In this document: one piece after another, positions 1 through 7,131 of the stretch
Position numbering within the stretch: the stretch's first letter is position 1
Layout: the number at the start of each line of letters is the position of its first letter
DNA from: Verrucomicrobiota bacterium
GTDB taxonomy: Bacteria > Verrucomicrobiota > Verrucomicrobiia > Limisphaerales > UBA9464
Length of the DNA stretch: 13,196 bases
Assembly: GCA_947454295.1 (NCBI GenBank)
Contig: CANGMO010000019.1
Coordinates: 1-13,196 of the forward strand
Direction of reading: 5' to 3'
The notes under the pieces: generated by a model
Seen by the model: the letters and a program-made list of their open reading frames with translations, nothing else
What the model was told of the DNA's origin: nothing
Database searches by the model: none
Translations under genes and position numbers: made by a program

Positions 1-3
1 GAT

Positions 4-1329
4 TCAGCGTGGGGACAGACGCACCGTAATCACCACGGGAGGGTGGGCGGAATCTCCGCAGCTCGACTGGATGGAATATCCCGAAGCCTGGGGCGAATAC
101 TCCACCGCCCTGTCTCCGGAGGGCTGGGACAAAACTGCAGGCAGGACGGTCGGGATCAGCAGGTCCAACCGGCTCGGAATCTCACCGCCATGGCGCCCCC
201 GCCAGCGTTCCACCGCCACGGCCGTGCGGGCGCAGCGGAGCCGGGCCACCAACTCCAAACGGCGGTTCCAAAGGTCATGCAGCACTTCCCCGATCACAAT
301 CTCGCCATGGGCCACCGTCATGCGCAGCCCCGCGGTTGCGCCCGTGACACGGATCACCGGCGGCTCGGCCGCCTGAAACGCTTCGGTCGGCTTTTCTGCG
401 AGCTCAGCGAAGCGGTCCATCAAATCCAAGCTTCGCAGCAGGTCCCGCGACGGAATTCCCGAACCGACGTAGAGCTTGATGAGCACCCGTTCGATGGGGC
501 CGGGCTGATAGCCAATGCCGGGGTTGCTCCCCGTGGAATCGATCCATTGCTTCCTAAACGATTCGAAAGTGCTCGCCCGAAGCGCCTGCACGACGAGAGG
601 CAGCCCCAGACGCTCATCGTGCAGTTCGAGTTCCCGTCGCAAAAGCTCAAGGGACGCCCCCGTCACCGGCCCGCTGGACAGGAGCCATTCCAGCTCGTGG
701 AGCCAGCCGTCCAAAAGGTGAAGGTGATCCCAATGCCCTGGCATCGTCCTGGTGTTTTCCAGCATGCGGACGACGCGCAGCCCCGAAACCAACGCCTGAG
801 TCGCTTTCTCCGGATCGCCGTTCAACCGTTGGACGCGACACTCCAGGCGCAGGACACCCGAGCTCTCCTGAAGCGACTTTTGGTACTGGTAGAACAGATC
901 CGGTGAGTCCGACTGCGATTTCAACTGCCGCCCGATCCGGCTGTGCGCCGGGTTGGTGATCGAATGGAGCAGCTCCAGTGAGGCGCGGTTCGCCATCAGT
1001 TCCGCCTGGAAATTGGTGACGAGGGCGGGAGTCGACTGGATCAACGAATCAACCGCCTGGAACTCCAGTTTATGCGCCGGATTCAATCGCTTCCAGCCGC
1101 TCATTGCGGCTCGCAGCTTCGACGCCTCGTTCTCCGCGTCGGGCATCGGCGGCAGGGCCAGTTCCAGCTCCTCCTCGCTGGTGGCAATGCCTGCCTGACG
1201 GTAGGTGGCGCGCCGTTGCTCCACGCCGCCGGGTCCGCGGGTGGCAAGAGCCACCAGGAGCAAGGCAAACGCCGCAATCCCAACGATCCAAAGAATCCCG
1301 GGGCGCCTCCCTGACTGCCGGCTGATCAT
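4..1329 (-). CDS. Membrane-anchored protein of unknown function with pseudopilin-like tail motif
   Basis: This is a complete 441-residue protein, with an ATG start at 1329 and a TGA stop at 4-6. An N-terminal basic stretch is followed by one hydrophobic segment (about residues 11-29), so it is probably anchored in the inner membrane with the rest outside the cytoplasm. The body (about 50-350) is mostly predicted helical and rich in Leu, Glu and Arg, with no catalytic motif I recognise. The tail (about 358-420) has the pattern ARLRCARTAVAVERWRGRHG, then PSRLDLLIP and a short beta-type end. This resembles a segment common in large Verrucomicrobia/Planctomycetes hypothetical proteins (hydrophobic-basic helix, 'HG..P..L..LVP', then 'GY.I.S'), which itself recalls the C-terminal part of type II secretion pseudopilins. 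No Shine-Dalgarno is visible. A terminator lies upstream (1503-1543), so it probably has its own promoter in 1330-1500. Function is not assigned. Confidence 0.8.
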   Translation of the reverse strand: MISRQSGRRPGILWIVGIAAFALLLVALATRGPGGVEQRRATYRQAGIATSEEELELALPPMPDAENEASKLRAAMSGWKRLNPAHKLEFQAVDSLIQSTPALVTNFQAELMANRASLELLHSITNPAHSRIGRQLKSQSDSPDLFYQYQKSLQESSGVLRLECRVQRLNGDPEKATQALVSGLRVVRMLENTRTMPGHWDHLHLLDGWLHELEWLLSSGPVTGASLELLRRELELHDERLGLPLVVQALRASTFESFRKQWIDSTGSNPGIGYQPGPIERVLIKLYVGSGIPSRDLLRSLDLMDRFAELAEKPTEAFQAAEPPVIRVTGATAGLRMTVAHGEIVIGEVLHDLWNRRLELVARLRCARTAVAVERWRGRHGGEIPSRLDLLIPTVLPAVLSQPSGDRAVEYSPQASGYSIQSSCGDSAHPPVVITVRLSPR

Positions 1330-1500
1330 GTGGCGAGAGTGACAAGGATTGGGTCACGTCGGGAACCAAAACAAACCGGTTCTTGCCCATCATCCTGTTC
1401 AAGCCTCTCCTGCTTTCCTGCCTTCCAAATTGAATCCACCGAGCCGGCAGGATGCCGGCGCTCCGGGCTCCGATCTCTACGCCTCCGCGGTGAAATCCAG
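1330..1500. other. Intergenic region upstream of the unknown membrane protein gene
   Basis: This gap has no credible gene. It lies between the terminator of the DUF481 gene and the start of the next gene, so it should hold that gene's promoter, but I see no convincing -35/-10 pair. It contains a small inverted repeat (GAACC at 1363-1367 with GGTTC at 1378-1382) and a palindromic repeat at 1443-1459. The stretch 1380-1440 is pyrimidine-rich on the plus strand and looks more like repeat sequence than a regulatory region. Confidence 0.5.
1443..1459. repeat. Palindromic GCCGGC repeat element (dispersed-repeat type)
   Basis: Two GCCGGC hexamers (1443-1448 and 1454-1459) flank the 5-base spacer AGGAT, giving a 17-base near-palindrome able to form a hairpin. 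Flanking GAGCC (1441-1445) and GGCTC (1466-1470) offer an alternative pairing. From memory, 'GCCGGC-ATCCT-GCCGGC' cores (read as QDAGAP or AGILPA in translation) are frequent dispersed intergenic elements in Verrucomicrobia and some other phyla. That comparison is recalled knowledge; only one copy exists in this window. Confidence 0.55.
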
Positions 1501-1502
1501 CC

Positions 1503-1543
1503 GCGGAAAAGAAAACGCCGCCCGCGGGAAGCGGACGGCGTTT
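1503..1543 (-). terminator. Intrinsic terminator of the DUF481 gene
   Basis: Arms at 1513-1525 and 1531-1543 pair over 13 positions with a single mismatch (1521 against 1535) around a 5-base loop (1526-1530). Read on the minus strand, the GC-rich stem runs directly into TTTTCTTTT (1512 down to about 1504). The stem starts 26 nt past the stop codon of the gene ending at 1570. The strong stem and U-rich tail in the right orientation make this the clearest terminator in the window. Confidence 0.88.
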
Positions 1544-1569
1544 CAAGGAGACGGGTTCGGATCCGGGGA

Positions 1570-2367
1570 TCAGAACTTGTAGGTCACACCCGCGGTGAGG
1601 GTGAGGTCGTTCTTCTTGCGGAAGACGACCGGCAGCACGTCGTACGGAGCCGGCTTGCTGCGGTAGGTGTCACGCAGGGTGATGTTGAGGGCGAGCGACG
1701 TGGTGATGTCGGCTTCGACCTTCACGGAGGCGTTCGCCACGTAGTTGCCGAAGCGGTCGATCTGCGGGAGGTATTCCAGGTCCTGGAAGAGGCGGGCGTG
1801 CTCGGTGATGTTCCACTTGAACGCCTCGGCGACACGCAGGGTGACGTAGTTCTTCTCCGGGAGGCCCTTGAGTTTTTCAAAGACGAAGCCGGGACCGACT
1901 TCAGCCTTCAGCTCCATGGCCTTTTCGCGGATCAGGTAATAACCGAGACCGGGCGCAAGGGTGAAGCGGTGATCGACACCGGCGACCTTGTCCTGGCGGG
2001 CGTCGCCCTTGGCGAGGAAGTAACCGCGGTCTTCCCAGACGAGGCGGTTGTACTGAAGACCGGCACCGTAGCTCTGGGCGGTGGTGGTCTTCGACTCCAC
2101 GATGGCCGTGTGGGCTCCGTTGGGGGCGAACGTGGTGGTCTGACCGTAGTTCACATCGGCGGTGCCGGTGAGCTCGTTCCGATCCCACTTCTTCACCGAC
2201 AGAATGCCGGAGTTGACGATGAAATTCTTCGAGTTGCCGGAGCTGAGTCCGAGGTTGGCGTTGGCAGAGGTTTCCCACGAGCTCTTCGGGGCGTCCTCCG
2301 CGACAACGACGGTGGTGGCGGCCGCCGCAAGGACGGCCAGAGACAGAGTTTTAGTGTGTGTGTGCAT
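1570..2367 (-). CDS. DUF481 family outer-membrane beta-barrel protein
   Basis: This 265-residue protein belongs, by its look, to the DUF481 (YdiY-like, 'salt-induced outer membrane protein') family. Residues 1-23 form a signal peptide (HTHTK basic start, then an Ala/Val-rich core, likely cleaved after VVA). The mature part shows alternating beta strands typical of a barrel: an early GLSSGNS element (about 40-46), many aromatic-ended strands, and the C-terminal TLTAGVTYKF ending in Phe, the usual outer-membrane assembly signal. The reading frame stays open to an ATG at 2499, but that would overlap the upstream gene and place 44 charged residues before the signal peptide, so the ATG at 2367 is preferred. 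No clear Shine-Dalgarno precedes it. A weak -35/-10-like pair (TTGCCT, 17 bases, CATTAA on the minus strand, about 2412-2384) could be its promoter. An intrinsic terminator follows. The family's exact role is not established. Confidence 0.88.
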   Translation of the reverse strand: MHTHTKTLSLAVLAAAATTVVVAEDAPKSSWETSANANLGLSSGNSKNFIVNSGILSVKKWDRNELTGTADVNYGQTTTFAPNGAHTAIVESKTTTAQSYGAGLQYNRLVWEDRGYFLAKGDARQDKVAGVDHRFTLAPGLGYYLIREKAMELKAEVGPGFVFEKLKGLPEKNYVTLRVAEAFKWNITEHARLFQDLEYLPQIDRFGNYVANASVKVEADITTSLALNITLRDTYRSKPAPYDVLPVVFRKKNDLTLTAGVTYKF

Positions 2368-2399
2368 ACTGAGAGCCCGCGTTAATGGGCAAAGAAGGG

Positions 2400-2422
2400 C
2401 GGCAAGGCAATGCCGTTTTTTT
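2400..2422 (+). terminator. Small hairpin followed by T7 on the plus strand (leader of the DUF481 gene)
   Basis: CGGCA (2400-2404) and TGCCG (2411-2415) form a 5-bp stem with a 6-base loop, followed by seven T residues (2416-2422). It reads as a weak terminator on the plus strand, where no gene is present, so it would only stop antisense transcription. It is nested in a wider inverted repeat, GGGCAAA (2387-2393) with TTTGCCC (2420-2426). On the minus strand the same bases lie in the leader of the DUF481 gene. The stem is short and the functional call is tentative. Confidence 0.25.
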
Positions 2423-2456
2423 GCCCGTCGGGAGGGGTGCAGGAAACCGCCTCGAA

Positions 2457-4337
2457 TCAGCGGGAGCGACGCACATTCCACCATTCCTGCTCGGCGCAAA
2501 AGAGGTGCCCCTCCTCGGCGTAGCCAGGGCCGTAAACGAACTTCAACGGCAGCGCGACCACGCGTCCGCGCAGGGAGACGTTGAGGTAGAAGTCAAACCA
2601 GGGATCGCCCGGCTGCTTGTCGTCAAACTGACCGAGGAGGCCCTTCTGAAAATAGCTCCGCTGCATCGGCGAGTTGCAGAGCACCGGCGACAGGTAGAGT
2701 CCCGCCACCTGACGCTGCCAGTCGTGGACGGCAAAGAAATCCTCCACGTGCTTGTTGCTCAGCCGAAGCGGCAGTCCCACACACTCGTGCGCACCGTACC
2801 AAGCCACCGCCCAGGGCAGATCACTCATGACCAGGCCATCGGCCGGCACGCTGCCGATCAGATCGCGAATGATATCGGGGCGGTACGGCGGATCCACCAT
2901 CGGCAGATGCCTCCGCGGAATCTGGTTCGCCACCGACAGCCCCGCGGACGCCATCGCAAAGACCAGGGGCAGACACATCGCCGTCACCACGATTCCGGCG
3001 ACAATCGATTTCATCAGTGGAAACGGATACTCCAGCGCGTCGAGCAGCGTGTGCAGCAATCCGGCGCCGAACAGGAACAGCACCGGCGCCACGAGCACGA
3101 GGAGGTTCTCGGAGTTCACCTCCGGGCTCAGGGTCGAGAGGTGGGTGCGACCGAGGGCCTGTGCGACGAACAGCACCGCAAGACTACCCGCTGCGAACAA
3201 CCGCATGCGACTGAGGGTGGGATTGCGGAAGGGGAGCAGCAGGCTCACCAGGAAGAAGCCGGTCAGCCAGCTTCCACCCAGCCTCGGCAATTCATCCTGG
3301 AACTGGTGGATGGCGTTGTTAATGGCCTTTGCCGCCACCTCACCCAGGGCCACCGACGCCACGTTCGGGGAGAACGAGCGGATCAGGCGGTCGTCCGGAA
3401 AGGTTTCAGTGCCGGCAAACAGGGCAAAGCTCGCCGTGCCGAACGGCAGCCCGGAAAGGCGCCAGGTGCGAACCATCCAGGGAGTCAGCAGCAGCAGGAA
3501 GACCGCCAGCATTGCTCCGGCGGAGAGCCATCGACGCGCACCGCCAAAGACCAGCAGGAACACCGCCGCCGGAATCACCAGCCAGCCGGTCGAATAGCGG
3601 GTGAGGCACATCAGCGCCAGCAGCGCGCCCACCCCTGCCGACAGCAGCACCGGCCCGAGACGCACGGGCGGAGCGTCGGGACGTGAGCGGGCTTCCCAGG
3701 TCACCAGCACCCGGACCACCAGGAGCAGGAGCGACATGAGCAGGAGCGTGGACAGCCCGGAATAGGCAAACCGCCAGAACAGGTCGGTCCCGCAGACGAT
3801 CGCCGCCGCGAGTCCACCGACCACCGGGTCAAAGAGACGGCAGCCCAGGCGATACACCTGCACCACCACCACCAGCAGCAATCCAATGTTCATCCAACTG
3901 ATCGCCATCTCCGCAGGAATGCGGTGAATCGGTGCGGGAACGGCAGCGGCGGCGTAGCGGGTTCCCGCCGGCAGCACCTTGAACAGGGCGGCCTCCAGGA
4001 TCGGATACACCGGGGCGTTCTCCAGATCGGGATGATGCCGAACCGGGAGCACCGACCCGGATCTCCCATGGCTCTGGTCCGACTCCTGACGCAGGTGCAT
4101 GCTCAGCGGACGGATGTTCCAGGTGGTGAATCCGCGCCCTTCGGCAAGATTGCGCGCAATTTGCGCCTGATCCATGGCCTCGGGAGCGGAGAAATTCCGG
4201 GCCTCCACGAAGTGATACATCACGACCACCACGCCAAGGATCACCGCCATCAGGAAGCGCTCGAGCCAAAGCTGGCCGGCCCCCTCCTCGAGGAAGTGGA
4301 TCCAGGTTTGAATGCCTTTCGGTGTTTCGCTGGTCAT
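2457..4337 (-). CDS. Family 39-like (ArnT/PMT-type) integral membrane glycosyltransferase
   Basis: This is a 626-residue polytopic membrane protein. The first hydrophobic helix (about 27-43) is followed by a periplasmic loop with PEAMDQAQIARNLAEGRGF (52-70) and HHPDLENAPVYPILEAALFK (101-120). An acidic-residue loop after TM1 and a 'P.YP' motif are hallmarks of the PMT/ArnT (GT39/GT83-like) fold, whose members move sugars from polyprenyl-phosphate carriers to lipid or protein at the outer face of the inner membrane. Further membrane segments lie at about 148-163, 172-186, 195-213, 228-246, 252-266, 272-288, 357-369, 380-395, 411-432 and 443-465. A hydrophilic C-terminal domain (about 470-626) follows, as in many family members. 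Donor and acceptor cannot be read from sequence. The ATG at 4337 gives the right topology; no Shine-Dalgarno is seen. It lies 155 nt after the response regulator gene and 89 nt before the DUF481 gene. Confidence 0.82.
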   Translation of the reverse strand: MTSETPKGIQTWIHFLEEGAGQLWLERFLMAVILGVVVVMYHFVEARNFSAPEAMDQAQIARNLAEGRGFTTWNIRPLSMHLRQESDQSHGRSGSVLPVRHHPDLENAPVYPILEAALFKVLPAGTRYAAAAVPAPIHRIPAEMAISWMNIGLLLVVVVQVYRLGCRLFDPVVGGLAAAIVCGTDLFWRFAYSGLSTLLLMSLLLLVVRVLVTWEARSRPDAPPVRLGPVLLSAGVGALLALMCLTRYSTGWLVIPAAVFLLVFGGARRWLSAGAMLAVFLLLLTPWMVRTWRLSGLPFGTASFALFAGTETFPDDRLIRSFSPNVASVALGEVAAKAINNAIHQFQDELPRLGGSWLTGFFLVSLLLPFRNPTLSRMRLFAAGSLAVLFVAQALGRTHLSTLSPEVNSENLLVLVAPVLFLFGAGLLHTLLDALEYPFPLMKSIVAGIVVTAMCLPLVFAMASAGLSVANQIPRRHLPMVDPPYRPDIIRDLIGSVPADGLVMSDLPWAVAWYGAHECVGLPLRLSNKHVEDFFAVHDWQRQVAGLYLSPVLCNSPMQRSYFQKGLLGQFDDKQPGDPWFDFYLNVSLRGRVVALPLKFVYGPGYAEEGHLFCAEQEWWNVRRSR

Positions 4338-4456
4338 GATTGCGTCGATTCAAAGTGCCTCAGCACCGGCGCCAGGGGAAGCCGGGTGTTTGGTAGGCGG
4401 ACTGCAAATCGAGGGAGCCGTTCAAACTCGCGGGAAAACCATCCCAGCCCGCCCCC

Positions 4457-4498
4457 ATCTCCCATCGCCGAACCTCGATCTCCGATCGGCGATTAAAA
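4457..4498. repeat. Degenerate heptanucleotide tandem array A
   Basis: Six consecutive 7-base units can be read on the plus strand: ATCTCCC (4457), ATCGCCG (4464), AACCTCG (4471), ATCTCCG (4478), ATCGGCG (4485) and ATTAAAA (4492). Most follow an ATC-N3-G pattern. The array spans the stop codon of the response regulator (4493-4495). It also contains the inverted repeat ATCGCCGA (4464-4471) and TCGGCGAT (4486-4493), which could form an 8-bp hairpin; no T tract follows, so a terminator is not claimed. Confidence 0.5.
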
Positions 4499-5875
4499 TC
4501 CGTCGAGATGGAACTCGTGCAACCGTCGGTGGAGGGTGCGTCGACTCATGCCGAGCTTCTTGGCGGCCTCCGTCCGGTTGCCCTTGCACTCCTGGAGCGC
4601 GTGGATCAGCAGCTGCCTTTCTGCCTCCTTCACGGAGACGGATCCGGTGGCGATCTTCTGCCGGGTCTCCTCTCCAGTCGCCACGGCCTCCGGCGTCCGT
4701 ACTGACACCGGCAGATCGCGCGGCAGCACCTGATCCCCACGGCACAGCACGACGGCGTGCTCCACCGCCGCCCGCAATTCGCGGACGTTGCCAGGCCACC
4801 GGTAGGCCAGCATCAATTCCAGCGCCTCGGTGCTAAAGGATTTCACCGGCTTGCCGTTCTCCTGCGAAAACTCGCTCAGGAACGACTGGGAAAGCGCCGG
4901 AATATCCACCACGCGATCGCGCAGCGGCGGCAGCTGGATCGGCACCACTGCGAGCCGGTAATACAGATCCTCCCGGAACTTGCCCGCTTTCACGAGAGCC
5001 TGGAGATCCTTGTTGGTGGCGGTGATCAGTCGAACGTCGGCCGTCATGGTCTTGCTCGACCCCAGCCGTTCAAATGTCCGCTCCCCCAGGAAGCGCAGCA
5101 ACTTCACCTGCGTGGTGGCGTCAATCTCGCCGATCTCATCGAGAAACAGCGTCCCGCCCTGCGCCTGCTCGATACGACCCAGACGCCGCTCATGCGCCCC
5201 GGTGAAGGCGCCTTTCTCATGACCAAACAATTCGCCCTCCAGCAACGTGGCCGGCAGGGCGGCGCAGTTCACCGTGATCATCGGCCCGCGGGCCCGGGTG
5301 CTGTTCTGGTGAATCGCCTTGGCGACCAGTTCCTTGCCGGTGCCGCTTTCGCCGGTGACCAGCACCGTGGCCTTGGTCGGCGCCACCGCCTGGATGGTGT
5401 CGAAGACCTCCTTCATCGAGGGCGCCTCGCCCAGCAGGCTGCGCACCCCGAATTTCTGATCCAGCCGCTGATGCAGCTGGGTGTTCTCCACTTCAAGCGA
5501 CTGGCGCTTCAAGGCGCGCTGGATCCGCAGTTCCAGCTCGTCGATCTGCATCTTCCCCTTGGGAATATAGTCGTCGGCCCCCTGCTTCATCGCGTCCACC
5601 GCCAGCTCCTCGGAGCCGTACGCGGTCATCAGGATGCACACCGGCGGCTTGTTCAGCGACTTGGCGCGGTGGATGAGCTTCAGGCCATCCTCGCCGGCCA
5701 TGCGGAGATCGGTAAGCAACACGTCGAACGACTCTCGCTCCAGCAGTTGCCAGGCCGTCGCGGCGTCCTCGGCGACGTACACATCGAACTTGTCCTCCAG
5801 CGCCGCGCGCAACCCGTCGCGCGTCGGTTTTTCGTCATCGACGATGAGCAGGGTGGGCGTTGAGTTGGGGGTCAT
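4493..5875 (-). CDS. NtrC-family sigma-54-dependent response regulator
   Basis: This 460-residue protein has a complete three-domain NtrC layout. The receiver domain (about 8-120) has the acidic pair D13/D14, phosphoacceptor D56 in LLTDLRM, T84 and K106. The AAA+ sigma-54 activation domain (about 146-375) has Walker A GESGTGKE (175-182), the intact sigma-54 contact loop GAFTGA (222-227), Walker B GGTLFLDEIGE (240-250), REDLYYRL (301-308) and the sensor-2 region GNVRELR (362-368). A Fis-type helix-turn-helix is at the C-terminus (GNRTEAAKKLGMSRRTLHRR, 432-451). It should bind enhancer DNA and drive open-complex formation by sigma-54 polymerase when phosphorylated. It sits 26 nt after the histidine kinase gene and is almost surely its partner. 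The ATG at 5875 places the receiver at the usual distance; no Shine-Dalgarno is seen. I found no sigma-54 promoter with correct spacing in the window, so its targets are unknown. Confidence 0.95.
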   Translation of the reverse strand: MTPNSTPTLLIVDDEKPTRDGLRAALEDKFDVYVAEDAATAWQLLERESFDVLLTDLRMAGEDGLKLIHRAKSLNKPPVCILMTAYGSEELAVDAMKQGADDYIPKGKMQIDELELRIQRALKRQSLEVENTQLHQRLDQKFGVRSLLGEAPSMKEVFDTIQAVAPTKATVLVTGESGTGKELVAKAIHQNSTRARGPMITVNCAALPATLLEGELFGHEKGAFTGAHERRLGRIEQAQGGTLFLDEIGEIDATTQVKLLRFLGERTFERLGSSKTMTADVRLITATNKDLQALVKAGKFREDLYYRLAVVPIQLPPLRDRVVDIPALSQSFLSEFSQENGKPVKSFSTEALELMLAYRWPGNVRELRAAVEHAVVLCRGDQVLPRDLPVSVRTPEAVATGEETRQKIATGSVSVKEAERQLLIHALQECKGNRTEAAKKLGMSRRTLHRRLHEFHLDGF

Positions 5876-5878
5876 GGC

Positions 5879-5899
5879 GTCGCAGGTCGCAGGTCGTCA
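5879..5899. repeat. Heptanucleotide tandem array B between kinase and regulator genes
   Basis: GTCGCAG occurs twice in tandem (5879-5885, 5886-5892), followed by the related GTCGTCA (5893-5899). These three units fill almost the whole 26-nt gap between the kinase stop and the regulator start, where a ribosome binding site would be expected. The 7-base period matches the arrays at 4457 and 7865. Confidence 0.5.
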
Positions 5900-5901
5900 A
5901 T

Positions 5902-7131
5902 TCAGGTAGCGGACGAGTCGCCGGCGGGGACATCCAACAGCCGCGGCGCCTTCTCGCGCAAGGGCAGCCAGAGACGAAAGGTGGTTCCCACCCCGACGCG
6001 GCTTTCCAGCTCCACGCGGCCGCCGTGATCCCGGAGGATCCGCTGCACGATCATGAGGCCGAGCCCAGTGCCCTTTTGCTTGGTGGTGTAAAAGGGTTCG
6101 AAGATCCGGTTCAACTGCTCCGACGGGATGCCGGATCCGGTATCCGCCACCGTGAGCCACGCCTCGTCCGGGGTGGTGCCGGTGGCCAGCGTGAGCGAAC
6201 CGCCCTTGGTCATGGCCTGCATGGCGTTCTTCACCAGATTCACCAGCACCTGCTTCATCTGCGCCGGATCCAACCGCACCGGCGGCAGGCCGCCGGCCAG
6301 TTTCTGACGCACCACCAGCTTTCGATTGTCGAGCTCCGGCTGCAGCAGCGCGAGCGTGTCGGCCACCACGTCATTGAGCGAACCCGACCGAAACTTCGGC
6401 GGTGTGGGTCGCATGGCCGAGAGGAATTCGGTGATGATGTAGTCGAGCCGCGAAATCTCGCCTCGGGCCACCCCGAGGTACTCCTGAAGCTTGTCGGCGC
6501 GGGCATGAATCGCCGCCGGATCCTCATCCGCCGCCTGCCGCAACCGCTTCACCTCGCGCTCCATGAGCTGAAGGTGAATGTGGAGCGCGTTGAGCGGATT
6601 CCCCAGCTCATGGGCCACACTGGCCGCCAGCAGGGTGAGCGCGTGCACGCGCTCGGTCTCGACCGCCTCGGTCGTCTTTTGCCGTGCCTCGGTGGCATCG
6701 TGCAGAATCAGCGCCACGCCGCTGCTTCCCACCCCCTCCCCATCAAGCGGGGCGGCGTACAGGCGCAGCAGACGCGGCCGCGGATAGCTGACCTCGAACT
6801 CATGACGCAGCACCCCGGGCCCGCCGCGACGGTCCAGCGCAGAGATTTGCGCCCAATCGAGTTGGGGAATGAACCGGGTGACCGGCTGCCCCTCGGCATC
6901 ATCAAGCCGCACCCCCAGCAGGCGCGACACCGACTGGTTCAGGTACAGGATGTTCGCCGACTCATCGACCACGAGAATGCCATCCTCAATAGTATTGAAG
7001 ACCATCTCGAGGAACGATCGTTCGCGGGCGAGCCGTTCCACCACGGTCTGCAGCCCCTGGGCATCGAGCCGGCCGATGCGGCCGAGGACCTTGTCCAGAA
7101 AACTGCTCTTGGACCCGGACTTCGGTTTCAT
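5902..7131 (-). CDS. Soluble PAS-domain sensor histidine kinase (NtrB-like)
   Basis: This 409-residue kinase has no membrane segment, so it senses a cytoplasmic signal or a partner protein. A short helical N-terminus (1-40) leads into a PAS domain (about 41-148, with FNTIEDGILVVDESANILYL). The dimerisation/phosphoacceptor helix follows with SVAHELGNPLNAL and H174 as the phosphorylated histidine. The ATP-binding domain (about 285-392) has the N box LVNLVKNAMQAM (N302), G1 box VADTGSGIP (328-336), F box IFEPFYTTK (343-351) and G2 box GTGLGL (354-359), so all catalytic elements are present. The H-box and domain order are those of the NtrB/AtoS/ZraS-type kinases that pair with sigma-54 activators, and the gene 26 nt downstream encodes exactly such a regulator. 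The ATG at 7131 is preceded by no Shine-Dalgarno. The 210-nt leader upstream probably holds the operon promoter. The signal is unknown. Confidence 0.94.
   Translation of the reverse strand: MKPKSGSKSSFLDKVLGRIGRLDAQGLQTVVERLARERSFLEMVFNTIEDGILVVDESANILYLNQSVSRLLGVRLDDAEGQPVTRFIPQLDWAQISALDRRGGPGVLRHEFEVSYPRPRLLRLYAAPLDGEGVGSSGVALILHDATEARQKTTEAVETERVHALTLLAASVAHELGNPLNALHIHLQLMEREVKRLRQAADEDPAAIHARADKLQEYLGVARGEISRLDYIITEFLSAMRPTPPKFRSGSLNDVVADTLALLQPELDNRKLVVRQKLAGGLPPVRLDPAQMKQVLVNLVKNAMQAMTKGGSLTLATGTTPDEAWLTVADTGSGIPSEQLNRIFEPFYTTKQKGTGLGLMIVQRILRDHGGRVELESRVGVGTTFRLWLPLREKAPRLLDVPAGDSSAT

Noticed and set aside
2354..2364. (CA)5 dinucleotide run directly after the ATG of the DUF481 outer-membrane protein, as a phase-variation site
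   Set aside because: Five units are too few for frequent slippage and the run simply encodes His-Thr-His-Thr; reported phase-variable dinucleotide tracts are usually longer.
1330..2385. Plus-strand frame of 351 codons opposite the DUF481 gene
   Set aside because: It reads through the terminator and repeat region and then antisense to a signal-peptide-bearing barrel protein; the translation has no domain features.
2401..2415. Sigma-54-like promoter (CGGCATTGCCTTGCC on the minus strand) before the DUF481 gene
   Set aside because: GG and GC elements are present but separated by 9 instead of 10 bases, a spacing that sigma-54 does not normally tolerate.
2368..2499. Extended N-terminus of the DUF481 gene starting at 2499
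   Set aside because: It would overlap the end of the glycosyltransferase gene and bury the signal peptide behind 44 extra residues.
2385..3686. Long plus-strand open frame (433 codons) opposite the glycosyltransferase gene
   Set aside because: It lies entirely antisense to a well-supported membrane protein and the end of its neighbour, its product is a His/Arg/Gln-rich low-complexity chain with no motif, and it is the kind of frame expected opposite a GC-rich gene.
4402..4421. Sigma-54-like elements (GGC and TTTGCA on the minus strand) before the glycosyltransferase gene
   Set aside because: The GG to GC spacing is two bases too long and the -24 element is poor.
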